Source of the DNA: Tsuneonella rigui
Lineage (GTDB): Bacteria > Pseudomonadota > Alphaproteobacteria > Sphingomonadales > Sphingomonadaceae
Direction of reading: 5' to 3'
Assembly (NCBI RefSeq): GCF_003958625.1
Contig: NZ_RSEL01000005.1
Span: 372,001 to 436,000 of the forward strand
Length of the DNA stretch: 64,000 nucleotides
Shown: positions 35,046 to 45,758 of the stretch, one piece after another
Layout: every line of letters begins with the position of its first letter
Numbering within the stretch: the first letter of the stretch is position 1
Program-made: the position numbers and the translations under genes
Notes under the pieces: model-generated
Seen by the model: only the letters and a program-made list of their open reading frames with translations
What the model was told of the DNA's origin: nothing
Databases searched by the model: none

Positions 35046-35904
35046 CTTCGCCGGGCGCCGCCGGCTCCGGGCAGCCGGTGGTGAAGCCGTACTGCGGGTC
35101 GAGCTTCTCGGGCGTGGGGAAGAGGAACTGGAGCGCCGCCGGCACGACAGCGTGGTAGATCGTCGCGTGGGTGTATTCGGGGTGCGGCACCGCACACACC
35201 TCGCGGCGCGGGCCGAGCGCGGTAAGGAAGCTGGCATCGAACCCGGCCTCCTCGGCGCCTTCTTCCGCTGTGGCGATCATCAGGCGGTGGCCGTCCTGTG
35301 CCTTGCCCGCCAACGCAGAAGCGGCGGCGGAAAGCGCGGCGTTGTCCCACCACAGGCTCGGGCTGATCGCGGCGTAGCTGCCGAACAGGTCGGGCTCGCG
35401 CAGCCAGGTCTCGGCGATGAACAGCCCCGCGAGCGATTCGCCGATCACCCCATCGGTGCCGTTGGTGCGATAGCGCGCGGCGATCAGCGGCTTGACCTCG
35501 TCGCGGATGAAGCGGCGGAAGCGCTCGGAGTGGCCGGCGGTCGGGTACTTGGCGAGCAGCGCGGGGTCGGCGGTCGGCCTGGTCAGCTCGTCGCGCCGGT
35601 CCTTTGTTGCGATGCCGACGATGATCGCGTCCTGCTGCCGGCCCGACGCCGCGCCGATCACGCTGGCGCCCACGACGTGGACGAAGTCCTGATCCACCCC
35701 GCCGTCGATCAGGTAGAGCACCGGGTAGCTCTTCGTGTCCTTCGCGTAGTCGGCGGGGAGGTAGACGTTGATCGTCCGCTCGGTGCTCATGACCTGGGAG
35801 GGGACGGTGTAGCTCTCGCCCAGCGTGATCGGCTGCGGAGCCGGCTCTGCCGCCGCGGACGAGGCAAGCGCCGCGCAGGCGAGGAGGAGCGTGCGCAAGC
35901 TCAC
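35038..35904 (-). CDS. Exported alpha/beta hydrolase, IroE/Fes-like esterase family
   Basis: 288 residues from a GTG at 35902-35904 overlapping the previous stop (GTGA). A signal peptide occupies residues 1-18 (LRTLLLACAALASSAAA). The hydrolase core shows VYLPADYAKDTKSYPVLYLI, DAIIVGIA and the nucleophile elbow GESLAGLF with Ser, then SPSLWWDN, and a His candidate near the end in EYTHATIYHAVV. It resembles periplasmic esterases that cut catecholate siderophores, but similar folds also act on other esters; no siderophore genes are nearby. Sits between the two paralogous membrane proteins. Confidence 0.8.
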   Translation of the reverse strand: MSLRTLLLACAALASSAAAEPAPQPITLGESYTVPSQVMSTERTINVYLPADYAKDTKSYPVLYLIDGGVDQDFVHVVGASVIGAASGRQQDAIIVGIATKDRRDELTRPTADPALLAKYPTAGHSERFRRFIRDEVKPLIAARYRTNGTDGVIGESLAGLFIAETWLREPDLFGSYAAISPSLWWDNAALSAAASALAGKAQDGHRLMIATAEEGAEEAGFDASFLTALGPRREVCAVPHPEYTHATIYHAVVPAALQFLFPTPEKLDPQYGFTTGCPEPAAPGEGG

Positions 35905-36266
35905 AGCGCCATCCAGATGATCGCGACGAACAGCACCATCCCGACCACGAACAGCGCGCCGAGCACGCGCTGGCCGAAGCCGGTCCAGCGGCGGACGGTT
36001 CGATCGCCGGTCGCGAGGCGGATGATCTCCGATTGCGCGGCGAAGCTGACCGTCGCACCAACCGCGGTAAGCACGCTCGCGGCGACCAGCGGCCAGTGCG
36101 GCAGGTGATCGACCGCAGGCGACGCAGCGATCGTCAGCAGGCCGCCGAGGATCACCAGGCTGACCATCCCGGTCCACTTGTAGAAATCGTATTCGAGCGC
36201 CTCGGGCGAGACCTTGGCGCGGAAATCGACCGGCACCTTGTGCTCTGCGGGCGGCTGCGTACTCAT
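35901..36266 (-). CDS. Membrane protein, paralogue 2 of the pair
   Basis: 121 residues. After a polar N-terminus comes EYDFYKWTGMVSLVILGGLL, which parallels the [20 protein letters not shown] of the protein at 34671-35045. Two further hydrophobic segments are at about 57-78 and 100-120 (VLGALFVVGMVLFVAIIWM). The short basic loop GDRTVRRWTGFGQR is probably cytoplasmic. ATGA-coupled to the transporter gene upstream and GTGA-coupled to the esterase downstream. No family is recognised. Confidence 0.7.
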   Translation of the reverse strand: MSTQPPAEHKVPVDFRAKVSPEALEYDFYKWTGMVSLVILGGLLTIAASPAVDHLPHWPLVAASVLTAVGATVSFAAQSEIIRLATGDRTVRRWTGFGQRVLGALFVVGMVLFVAIIWMAL

Positions 36267-36724
36267 GCCGGCTTGCGCGCCAGGTAGAGCCCGACCGCCA
36301 TCACCGCGATGCCGAGCATGCGTTTCGGCGTCAACGCACTCTGGATCGCGCCGAGCCAGCCGAAGTGGTCGATCGCTGCCGCCGCCACGATCTGGCCGAG
36401 CAGGACGAAGAAGATCGCGTTGCCCAGCCCTATCCGCGGCGCCGCGTAGGCGACCGAGGTGGCGTAGAACAGCATGAACACCGCGCCGAACCAGATGTAC
36501 GGCGTCTCGAAGGTGAAGGCCGAGCGCTGAGGCGCGCCGGTGAGCGCGACCAGAGCGAGGGCGATGATCAGCCCGACTCCGAAGGTCACCGCGGTGGCTG
36601 CGAAGGGCCCGCCGAGCTGCTTGCTGAGCCCAGAATTGAACGCCGCGAAGATCGGAATTCCGATACCCGCTGCGAACATCATCGCCGCGATCGGGAGAAA
36701 GGCGTTGGACGGCGCGGCGCTCAC
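36263..36724 (-). CDS. DMT-superfamily membrane protein, YdcZ (DUF606) type
   Basis: 153 residues with five hydrophobic segments. Typical DUF606 features: AAGIGIPIFAAFNSGLSKQLGGPFAA at the N-terminus, where the polar NSGL follows TM1, and IFFVLLGQIVAAAAIDHFGWLG in the second half, ending KRMLGIAVMAVGLYLARKP. The family is related to small EamA-like transporters and probably acts as a dimer; the substrate is unknown. Start overlaps the zinc-protein gene stop (ATGA), stop overlaps the next start. Confidence 0.82.
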   Translation of the reverse strand: MSAAPSNAFLPIAAMMFAAGIGIPIFAAFNSGLSKQLGGPFAATAVTFGVGLIIALALVALTGAPQRSAFTFETPYIWFGAVFMLFYATSVAYAAPRIGLGNAIFFVLLGQIVAAAAIDHFGWLGAIQSALTPKRMLGIAVMAVGLYLARKPA

Positions 36725-36851
36725 TTGGTCGCGTCCTTCAGCAACGGCGCGTAGCCGTAGCAGTCACAGCCCTTCACCGCGCACAGCCGCTCGTCGTGCG
36801 CGCCCGCGTGGTGCGTGCCAAGGGGATGCCCGCAGTGGCGGCAATCCGGCT

Positions 36852-36855
<4 letters not shown>
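36721..36855 (-). CDS. 44-residue Cys/His-rich protein, probable zinc-binding
   Basis: Starts at the GTG at 36853-36855 within a GTGA overlap with scpA. The chain contains [18 protein letters not shown] followed by [11 protein letters not shown]: five Cys and four His in 44 residues, arranged like a small zinc ribbon. It is too short for anything else and is coupled on both sides, so translation is likely. A metal-binding or regulatory role is an inference. Confidence 0.6.
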
Positions 36856-38999
<2,144 letters not shown>

Positions 39000-39071
39000 G
39001 CGAGTCCCCTAAGCACACTCGTCATGCCAGCGGAAGAGCGACCCGCTGACCGCCCCCTTCCCCCCCACATC

Positions 39072-39161
39072 GTCACCCCGGACTTGATCCGGGGGTGGTG
39101 CTGTTCTTCTCGCGGCGGCGAAGAATAAGCACGAGGCCCGGATCAAGTCCGGGCCGACGAG
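39072..39161. repeat. REP/BIME-like palindromic repeat, copy B
   Basis: Begins GTCACCCCGGACTTGATCCG, has GTGGTGCTGTTCTTC, and ends AATAAGCACGAGGCCCGGATCAAGTCCGGGCCGACGAGG. The left half contains CCCGGA-CTTGA-TCCGGG and the right half CCCGGA-TCAAG-TCCGGG. The two halves are inverted relative to each other, so the whole can form a cruciform or long hairpin. It lies between scpA and the GST gene. Confidence 0.9.
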
Positions 39162-39172
39162 GGGATTGCGTT

Positions 39173-39784
39173 TTAAGCCGCAGCACTCGGCCGCGCGCTG
39201 ACAGCTTCGTGCCAACGCAGCAGCGCCGCATTCTCCGGCCCCGGCCCGCAGCCGACGAAGGTCGCGAAGTCCACCGTCGTAAGCAGCAGGATGTCGGCCA
39301 TCGAGTAGCGGTCACCCGCCAGGAATTCCGAATTCTCGAGGCTGCGGTCGAAAAACGCGAAGGCATCGGCCACCCGCGGCCGGTTGCTTTCGCCCCACTC
39401 GGCATTCCGGCCCGGCAGCGCAGCGGTGAAGCGGTGGGTGTGGACCCACACCTGCCCGACCGGGTTCATCGCGATCATCTCGACCCGCCGGTTCCACATC
39501 TCAACCCGCCCGATCTCGGTCGGTGTGCGACCGAACATCGGCGGATCGGGGTGCAGCGCCTCGAGGAACCGGCAGATCGCGACGCTCTCGGCGATCACCG
39601 TGCCGTCGTCGAGCTCGAGCGCCGGGGTCTGCCCGCGCGGGTTGATCGCGAGGAACTCGGGCGCCTTGTGCTCGCGCGCGGGGATCGAGACTTCCTTCGA
39701 GGGCAGCGAAATGCCTTTCTCGGCGGCGAAGATGCGCACCCTGCGCGGATTGGGCGCGGGGTTCGGACTATCGTAGAACAGCAT
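39173..39784 (-). CDS. Glutathione S-transferase family protein
   Basis: 203 residues. The N-terminal thioredoxin-like domain has the catalytic-region start MLFYDSPNPAPNPRRVRIF (Ser/Asn rather than Tyr near the active site), cis-Pro in NPRGQTPALEL, and glutathione-binding AESVAICRFLE; the C-terminal helical domain holds AGDRYSMADILLLTTVDF. Substrate is unknown. It lies 2 bases after the enoyl-CoA hydratase gene stop region on the same strand. Confidence 0.9.
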   Translation of the reverse strand: MLFYDSPNPAPNPRRVRIFAAEKGISLPSKEVSIPAREHKAPEFLAINPRGQTPALELDDGTVIAESVAICRFLEALHPDPPMFGRTPTEIGRVEMWNRRVEMIAMNPVGQVWVHTHRFTAALPGRNAEWGESNRPRVADAFAFFDRSLENSEFLAGDRYSMADILLLTTVDFATFVGCGPGPENAALLRWHEAVSARPSAAA

Positions 39785-39786
39785 CC

Positions 39787-40575
39787 TCAGCGCCCCTTGA
39801 ACGCGGCTTTGCGCTTCTGGAGGAAGGCCATGCCGCCTTCCATGGCATCTTCGCTGCCGCCGGCGACGCGCTGGCCTTCCGCTTCGGCGAGGAACACCTG
39901 CGGCAGCGTGCCGTCGAGCGCGGTCTGGATGTTGGCCTTCATCGTGCGGTAGGCGAGCGTCGGCCCTTCGGAGAGCTGCGTGGCGAGCGCGGTCGCCTCG
40001 TCCATCAGCGCGGCATCGTCGACCGCCTTGTAGATCAGGCCCCAGTCCTCGGCCTGTTGCGCACCGATCTTCTCGCCCAGCATCATCATCCGCGTGGCGC
40101 GCGCGCGGCCGATGGCGCGGGCGAGCAGCCAGGTCGAGCCGCCGTCCGGCACCAGCCCGATGTTGACGAACGCTTGCAGGAAATAGGCGCTCTGGCCGGC
40201 AAGCACGAAATCGCCCGCCAGCGCGATCGAGCAGCCCACGCCGGCGGCCGGACCGTTGACCGCGGTCACTACCGGCACCGGACAGCGCAGGATCTGGTTG
40301 AGCAGCGGGTTGTAGTAGTTCTGCAGCGCAAAGTGGCTGCCGCCCTTTGCGCGCCGCTCGTCACCCCCGCCCCGCGCGGCGAGATCGGCGCCCGAGCAGA
40401 ACCCTTTCCCCGCGCCGGTAATCAGCACCGCGCGCGCATCGCCGAGGTCGTAGAACGCGTGCGTCAGGTCCTCGGCCAGCTCGATGGAGGCGGCGTTGAG
40501 GCGCTCGGGCCGATTGAGCGTGATCTTGAGGACGCCGCCCAAGCGTTCGGTCAGGATGATTTCGTAATCGGCCAC
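39787..40575 (-). CDS. Enoyl-CoA hydratase/isomerase family protein
   Basis: 262 residues with the crotonase fold: LKITLNRPERLNAASIEL, GAGKGFCSGADLA (oxyanion hole), NGPAAGVGCSIALAGDFVLA, and the C-terminal DAMEGGMAFLQKRKAAFKGR typical of the family. The catalytic Glu usually present in the GxxPDGG segment appears as LVPDGGSTW, where Asp sits in a position seen in isomerase-type members such as PaaG; so it may be an isomerase rather than a hydratase. Co-oriented with the propionate genes. Confidence 0.9.
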   Translation of the reverse strand: MADYEIILTERLGGVLKITLNRPERLNAASIELAEDLTHAFYDLGDARAVLITGAGKGFCSGADLAARGGGDERRAKGGSHFALQNYYNPLLNQILRCPVPVVTAVNGPAAGVGCSIALAGDFVLAGQSAYFLQAFVNIGLVPDGGSTWLLARAIGRARATRMMMLGEKIGAQQAEDWGLIYKAVDDAALMDEATALATQLSEGPTLAYRTMKANIQTALDGTLPQVFLAEAEGQRVAGGSEDAMEGGMAFLQKRKAAFKGR

Positions 40576-40645
40576 GCGCGCTCTCCCGTTTGCGTTTCGC
40601 TTCGCAACCGGTGTGGCGTGGGATTAGGACCGACACAAGCCTCAT

Positions 40646-40723
40646 CGTCACCCCAGCGCAGGCTGGGGTCTCGTGCTGGGTAGCGCCACGCCGCACGAGG
40701 CCCCAGCCTTCGCTGGGGCGACG
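40646..40723. repeat. Palindromic repeat, variant type (copy C)
   Basis: GTCACCCCAGCGCAGGCTGG at the left and CCCCAGCCTTCGCTGGGGCGAC at the right are inverted relatives, with TCTCGTGC and GCACGAGG closing the inner stem. It shares the outer GTCACCCC...GGGGCGAC frame of copies A, B and D but has a different core (CAGCG/CGCTG instead of CGGACTTGATCCG). Confidence 0.85.
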
Positions 40724-40750
40724 CGGAAGCGCCTAAAACACCACACAACC

Positions 40751-40842
40751 GTCACCCCGGACTTGATCCGGGGTGGTGCTTCCTTCCAGCGCCGCGCTCG
40801 CAGAAAAGCACTGGCTCGGATCAGGTCCGGGCCGACGAGAGG
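40751..40842. repeat. REP/BIME-like palindromic repeat, copy D
   Basis: Starts GTCACCCCGGACTTGATCCG, then GGGTGGTGCTTCCTTC, and ends AAAAGCACTGGCTCGGATCAGGTCCGGGCCGACGAGAGG. It directly abuts the stop of mce at 40843 and lies 27 bases from copy C, so the gap before the enoyl-CoA hydratase gene holds little but repeats. Confidence 0.9.
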
Positions 40843-41286
40843 TTAGTTCGCGGCCCCACCCCGCGGCGTCTCCATGATCTCGGTGAGCTGGCCCATCATG
40901 TCCTTGGGATGGAGGAAAAAGATCGGTGTCCCGTGCGCGCCGATGCGGGTGGGGCCGAGGATGCGCTTGCCGAGCCCCTCGAACCAGCTACGCGCCTCGT
41001 CGATATCAGGCACCTCGTAGCAGAGGTGGTGCTGACCCCCGAGCGGGTTCTTCTCGAGGAACCCGCGGATAGTCGAGCCCTCGCCCAGCGGCTCGATCAG
41101 CTCGATCTGCGTGCCGTTGATGCCGGAATCCGTCGGCGTATCGACGAAGCAGACCTTCACCCCCTGCTCGGGCATGTCGAACGGCTCGGTGATCTGCGTC
41201 GCGCCCATCACCTCGCGGTAATAGCCCACGCTATCCGCGATCGAAGGCGTCGCGACGCCGATATGATTGAGACGGCCGAGTTTCAT
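40843..41286 (-). CDS. mce: Methylmalonyl-CoA epimerase
   Basis: Interconverts (S)- and (R)-methylmalonyl-CoA, linking PccAB to ScpA. 147 residues with the vicinal-oxygen-chelate fold: RLNHIGVATPS (metal His), QIELIEPLGEGSTI (Glu), GQHHLCYEVPDID (His) and the final GQLTEIME (Glu). All four metal-site positions are present. Its ATG overlaps the stop of the small gene upstream (ATGA, 41283-41286). Confidence 0.96.
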   Translation of the reverse strand: MKLGRLNHIGVATPSIADSVGYYREVMGATQITEPFDMPEQGVKVCFVDTPTDSGINGTQIELIEPLGEGSTIRGFLEKNPLGGQHHLCYEVPDIDEARSWFEGLGKRILGPTRIGAHGTPIFFLHPKDMMGQLTEIMETPRGGAAN

Positions 41287-41555
41287 CTTGCTGCTCCTTC
41301 ATCAGCAATTTTAGGCCAGTCGATCGCTTCACGAAAAACGATAAAGCCAATGCAGACATTGACCATCCATGATCGAACCTCGGCTAGTTCATCCTCCAAA
41401 AGCTGCGACACGGCACTCTCGAACGCCCGAACCTCTTCAGATGAGGAAAGCGACGAGTAGATTCGAGCCGCCGGAAGGACGTTTCCGCCGTAATCAGAAT
41501 CCGGACGGCGCATAGCTTTCAATAAGGCTGTGCGAAGTTCAGTTGCGTCCCTCAT
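41283..41555 (-). CDS. Small protein of unknown function in the propionate operon
   Basis: 90 residues, soluble-looking: MRDATELRTALLKAMRRPD, then helical segments (SSEEVRAFESAVSQLLEDEL) and the hydrophobic patch MVNVCIGFIVFREAIDW. No family is recognised. It lies 9 bases after the second pccB reading frame and is ATGA-coupled to mce, so it is probably translated with the pathway genes. Confidence 0.6.
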   Translation of the reverse strand: MRDATELRTALLKAMRRPDSDYGGNVLPAARIYSSLSSSEEVRAFESAVSQLLEDELAEVRSWMVNVCIGFIVFREAIDWPKIADEGAAR

Positions 41556-41564
41556 TGCAGGTCT

Positions 41565-42245
<681 letters not shown>

Positions 42246-42249
42246 ATCG

Positions 42250-43092
42250 TTAGGGCTGGTTGGCGTTCGCCGGGATCAGCGTGTCGAGGCTGTCCTCGAC
42301 GCGGTCCCACGGGTCGGCGGTCGGGCGCTCGGGCACCGGCTCGCGGTTCGAAAGCGGCAGGTAATCGAAGAACGCGCGGGTCGCGAGCAGCGCCTCGATG
42401 TCGTTCTCGTAGGCGAGATCGGCGACCGAGGTCTTGGTGGTGTGAGTGATCGCGCCGCCGAGCTCCTCCTGGGTCACGACCTCGTTGGTCACCGTCTTCA
42501 CCACGTCGGGACCGGTGACGAACATGTAGGAGCTGTCCTTCACCATGAAGATGAAGTCGGTCATCGCCGGCGAATAGACCGCTCCGCCCGCGCACGGGCC
42601 CATGATCAGGCTGATCTGCGGCACCACGCCGCTCGCCAGCACGTTGCGCTGGAACACCTCGGCATAGCCGCCGAGGCTGGCGACCCCTTCCTGGATGCGT
42701 GCGCCGCCGCTGTCGTTGAGGCCGATGACCGGCGCGCCGACCTTCATCGCCATGTCCATCACCTTGCAGATCTTCTCCGCGTGGCGCTTGGAGAGCGAGC
42801 CGCCGAACACGGTGAAATCCTGGCTGAACACGAACACCAACCGGCCGTTGATCGTGCCCGATCCGGTGACCACGCCGTCGCCAGGAAACTTCTGTTCCTG
42901 CATGCCGAAGTCGACGCAGTCGTGCTCGACGTACATGTCGAGCTCCTCGAAGCTGCCCTGGTCGAGCAGCACATCGAGTCGCTCACGCGCGGTCAGCTTT
43001 CCCTTGGCATGCTGGGTGGCGATGCGCTTCTCGCCCCCACCCTGGCGCGCAGCGGCGCGGCGGCGTTCGAGCTCGGCGATATTGGCGGACAT
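42250..43092 (-). CDS. pccB: Propionyl-CoA carboxylase beta subunit, N-terminal half (ends early at a frameshift)
   Basis: 280 residues covering the N-terminal carboxyltransferase domain that binds acyl-Co[77 protein letters not shown]. It stops at TAA (42250-42252) just after IPANANQP. In intact PccB the reading continues QP-YDM into the second half, and here CCCTAACGATATG replaces CCCTACGATATG. The normal full protein is about 510 residues. The break falls at the boundary between the two crotonase-like domains, so both halves are complete domains. Confidence 0.92.
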   Translation of the reverse strand: MSANIAELERRRAAARQGGGEKRIATQHAKGKLTARERLDVLLDQGSFEELDMYVEHDCVDFGMQEQKFPGDGVVTGSGTINGRLVFVFSQDFTVFGGSLSKRHAEKICKVMDMAMKVGAPVIGLNDSGGARIQEGVASLGGYAEVFQRNVLASGVVPQISLIMGPCAGGAVYSPAMTDFIFMVKDSSYMFVTGPDVVKTVTNEVVTQEELGGAITHTTKTSVADLAYENDIEALLATRAFFDYLPLSNREPVPERPTADPWDRVEDSLDTLIPANANQP

Positions 43093-43163
43093 GCGCTCTC
43101 CCGGGGAATGGAGCGCGAGCGGTAGGCCGGGTGTAACGAAACCGTCAAGCGGGGCGAGCCCAG

Positions 43164-43270
43164 CTCTCTCCCCTCGAGGGAGAGATACGGAGACTTGCGA
43201 GCTCGCTCGCTAGTCGGAGTTGAGAGGGGGCCGCGGCGCGAGCTGACGCTCGCGACCCCTCTCCCAGAGG
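43164..43270. repeat. Palindromic repeat related to the one inside pccA
   Basis: The left arm CTCTCTCCCCTCGAGGGAGAG resembles the outer arm of the pccA element. The interior GAGAGGGGG...ACCCCTCTCCC inverted pair is the same as in pccA. The element fills the gap between the epimerase stop (43273) and the pccB start (43092). Its right arm is degenerate (CCCTCTCCCAGAGG). Confidence 0.8.
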
Positions 43271-43272
43271 AC

Positions 43273-44298
43273 TTAAAGCCTCACCACCCCCTGCGCGATC
43301 AGGCTGCGCGCGGTGTCGAGGACCGTCTGCTCGACCGGCAGCGTGGTCCAGCCCAGCAGGTCCTTTGCGTGCTGGCCCGAGACGACCTTGCGCTTGCCGA
43401 CCTCGCCCGCGATCTGGCGGATGTCGCGACTGAACAGCGCCGTCAGCTTGAGCACGAGCGTCGGCATTCGGCGGCTCGGCACCTTGCGCGCGTCTTCGCC
43501 CATGTGCTGGCGCAGGACCTGTGCGATGTCCTCCATCCACATGAACTCTGCCGCGCAGGCGAAGCGCTCGTCTCGGATTTTGTCGGCGGGCGCCTCGAGC
43601 GCGAGCACGTGGAGACTGGCGACATCGCGCACGTCGACCACGGTGAATCCGACACGCGGGATCGCGGGAATCTCGCCGGTCAGAAAGCGGCGGACGAATT
43701 CGATCGACGCGGATAGGTCGTCGTTTACCACCGGCCCCAGCACCGCGACGGGGTTGACGCTGCAGAACGCCATCTCGGGCGCGTTCTCGGCGACCCAGTC
43801 GCGCGCGGCGCGCTCGGCGATGGTCTTGGACTTGACGTAAGGCTGCACCTCGGGCGCGCTGAGGTTGGTCCAGTCGGCTTCGTCGAACGCGGTCTTGGAG
43901 GCTGGATGGCCATAGGCGATCGCGGCCGAGCTGCTCGTCTGCACGAAATGCTGCACGCCGGCCGCCTGCGCGAACCGCAGCGCGCGCAAGGTGCCCTCGC
44001 GCGCCGGGACGATCAGCTCGTTCTCGTCGCGCGGCACGCCGACCGGGAACGGCGAGGCGACGTGTGCGACGTGGGTGCAGCCCTCGTTGGCGAGGTCCCA
44101 CCCAGCATCGCTCATCAGGTCAGCTTCGAACACGTAGAGCTGGTCGCCCGCGCCCGGCCAGCGCCCGCGCAGCCGCGCCTCGCTCTTGGCCTTGCTGCGG
44201 ACGGTGGTGCGCACACACCAGCCTTTGTCCAGCAACTGGTCGATGACTTCGCCGGCGATGTATCCGGTGCCGCCGGTGACGAGAACGGTCCCTGCCAT
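43273..44298 (-). CDS. NAD(P)-dependent epimerase/reductase, dihydroflavonol-reductase-like extended SDR
   Basis: 341 residues from the ATG at 44296-44298. The Rossmann motif VLVTGGTGYIAGEVIDQLL is followed by VRTTVRSKAKSEARLR, HVAHVASPFP, TSSSAAIAYG and the catalytic YVKSKTIAERAARDW (Tyr-x-x-x-Lys). This matches the 4-dihydromethyl-sterol/dihydroflavonol-reductase-like group; the natural substrate in bacteria is uncertain. gor lies 51 bases upstream on the same strand. Confidence 0.85.
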   Translation of the reverse strand: MAGTVLVTGGTGYIAGEVIDQLLDKGWCVRTTVRSKAKSEARLRGRWPGAGDQLYVFEADLMSDAGWDLANEGCTHVAHVASPFPVGVPRDENELIVPAREGTLRALRFAQAAGVQHFVQTSSSAAIAYGHPASKTAFDEADWTNLSAPEVQPYVKSKTIAERAARDWVAENAPEMAFCSVNPVAVLGPVVNDDLSASIEFVRRFLTGEIPAIPRVGFTVVDVRDVASLHVLALEAPADKIRDERFACAAEFMWMEDIAQVLRQHMGEDARKVPSRRMPTLVLKLTALFSRDIRQIAGEVGKRKVVSGQHAKDLLGWTTLPVEQTVLDTARSLIAQGVVRL

Positions 44299-44349
44299 AT
44301 GCCTGTCTCCCCTCGCGCGCAGGCTACGCGCAATGGGCGGCGCGGGCAA

Positions 44350-45702
44350 TCAGCGCAGCAGCACCAGCTCCTCGGCCATCGTCGGGTGGATGGCGACGGT
44401 CTGGTCGAACTGTTCCTTGGTCAGCCCCGCCTTAACCGCCACCGCGGCGGCCTGCATGATCTCAGCGCTCTCCGGCCCAATCATATGAATGCCGAGGATC
44501 TTCCCCGATCCTTCCGCGCACACCATCTTGTACAAGGACCGTTCGTTGCGGCCGGCGAGGACGTTCTTCATCGGCCGGAAGTCGCTTTCGTAGACCTTGA
44601 TGCTGCCGAACTTGTTTCGCGCCTGACCCTCGGTCATGCCGACGCCGGCGAGGGGCGGGTGACTGAATACCGCGCTCGGGATGCACGAATGGTCGACCGC
44701 GGTCGGCTTGCCGCCGAACAGGGTGTCGGCGAACGCCTGCCCCTCGCGGATCGCGACCGGAGTGAGCTGCACGCGGCCGGTGACGTCGCCCACGGCATAG
44801 ATGTGATCGACGCTGGTCTTGCTGAACCGGTCGACCACGATCTCGCCGTGCTGGCCGAGCTCGACGCCCGCCTTGTCCAGTCCCAGCCCCTCGGTGTTCG
44901 GCACGCGACCGGTGGCGAACAGCACGCAATCGACCACCAGGTCCTCGTGATTGGTCATCGAGACCTTGAGGCAGCCGTCCTCGGTCTGCTCGATCGCCTT
45001 GAATTCGGCGTTGAAGCGGAAGTCGATGCCCTTCATCACGCTGATCTGCAGCAGCCGGTCCCGCAGGCTCTCGTCGTAGCCGCGCAGCAGCTGGTCTGAG
45101 CGGTTGATGATCGTCACCTTGCTGCCGAATTCGTTGAAGATGCCGGCGAACTCGTTGGCGATGTAGCCGCCGCCGGCGATCAGGATGCGCGGCGGCAGGG
45201 CTTCGAGGTGGAACGCCTCATTGCTGGTGATGCCCAGTTCGTTCCCCGGGCATTGCGGCACATGCGGCCGCGCGCCGGTGGCGATGAGGATGTGCTTGGC
45301 GGTGACGACCTTGCCGCTGCCGAGCGTGATCTCATGCGGGCCGGTCAGCACCGCGCGGTCGAGGATGATCTCGACCTCGTTGTTCTTCAGTGTGTCGGTG
45401 TAGGCGCCGTTCAACCGGTCGACGTCCTTCAGCACGTTGTCGCGCAGCACCGACCAGTCGAACTTCGGGTTGTCGATGGTCCAGCCGAAGTTCTTCGCGT
45501 CCTCGAGGTCCTCGGCGAAGTGCGCACCGTAGACGAGCATCTTCTTGGGCACGCAGCCGCGGATCACGCAGGTGCCGCCGACCCGGTGCTCCTCGGCGAC
45601 CGCGACCCGTGCGCCGTACCCCGCCGCGATGCGGCTCGCGCGCACCCCGCCCGAGCCCGCGCCGATGACGAACAGATCGTAGTCGTAGGTATCGTCCGCC
45701 AT
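44350..45702 (-). CDS. gor: Glutathione-disulfide reductase
   Basis: NADPH-dependent flavoenzyme keeping glutathione reduced. 450 residues. I start at the second of two adjacent ATGs (45700-45702), because AGGAGG is 6 bases upstream of it and only 3 from the first. FAD motif LFVIGAGSGGVRASRIAA, redox site GGTCVIRGCVPKKM, NADPH motif ILIAGGGYIANEFAGIF, FATGRVPNT, AVGDVTG and the C-terminal AIHPTMAEELV (His-Glu pair) are all intact. Confidence 0.96.
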   Translation of the reverse strand: MADDTYDYDLFVIGAGSGGVRASRIAAGYGARVAVAEEHRVGGTCVIRGCVPKKMLVYGAHFAEDLEDAKNFGWTIDNPKFDWSVLRDNVLKDVDRLNGAYTDTLKNNEVEIILDRAVLTGPHEITLGSGKVVTAKHILIATGARPHVPQCPGNELGITSNEAFHLEALPPRILIAGGGYIANEFAGIFNEFGSKVTIINRSDQLLRGYDESLRDRLLQISVMKGIDFRFNAEFKAIEQTEDGCLKVSMTNHEDLVVDCVLFATGRVPNTEGLGLDKAGVELGQHGEIVVDRFSKTSVDHIYAVGDVTGRVQLTPVAIREGQAFADTLFGGKPTAVDHSCIPSAVFSHPPLAGVGMTEGQARNKFGSIKVYESDFRPMKNVLAGRNERSLYKMVCAEGSGKILGIHMIGPESAEIMQAAAVAVKAGLTKEQFDQTVAIHPTMAEELVLLR

Positions 45703-45758
45703 CATGTGCCTCCTGTCAGCGAGGGCGCATATGGCGGGCGGCTGGCGCGTTGCCAACC

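Noticed and set aside
42250-42252. In-frame stop recoding or programmed frameshift in pccB
   Set aside because: The site CCCTAACG lacks a recognised slippery sequence with stem-loop or a selenocysteine context. A plain one-base insertion explains it better, though not excluded.
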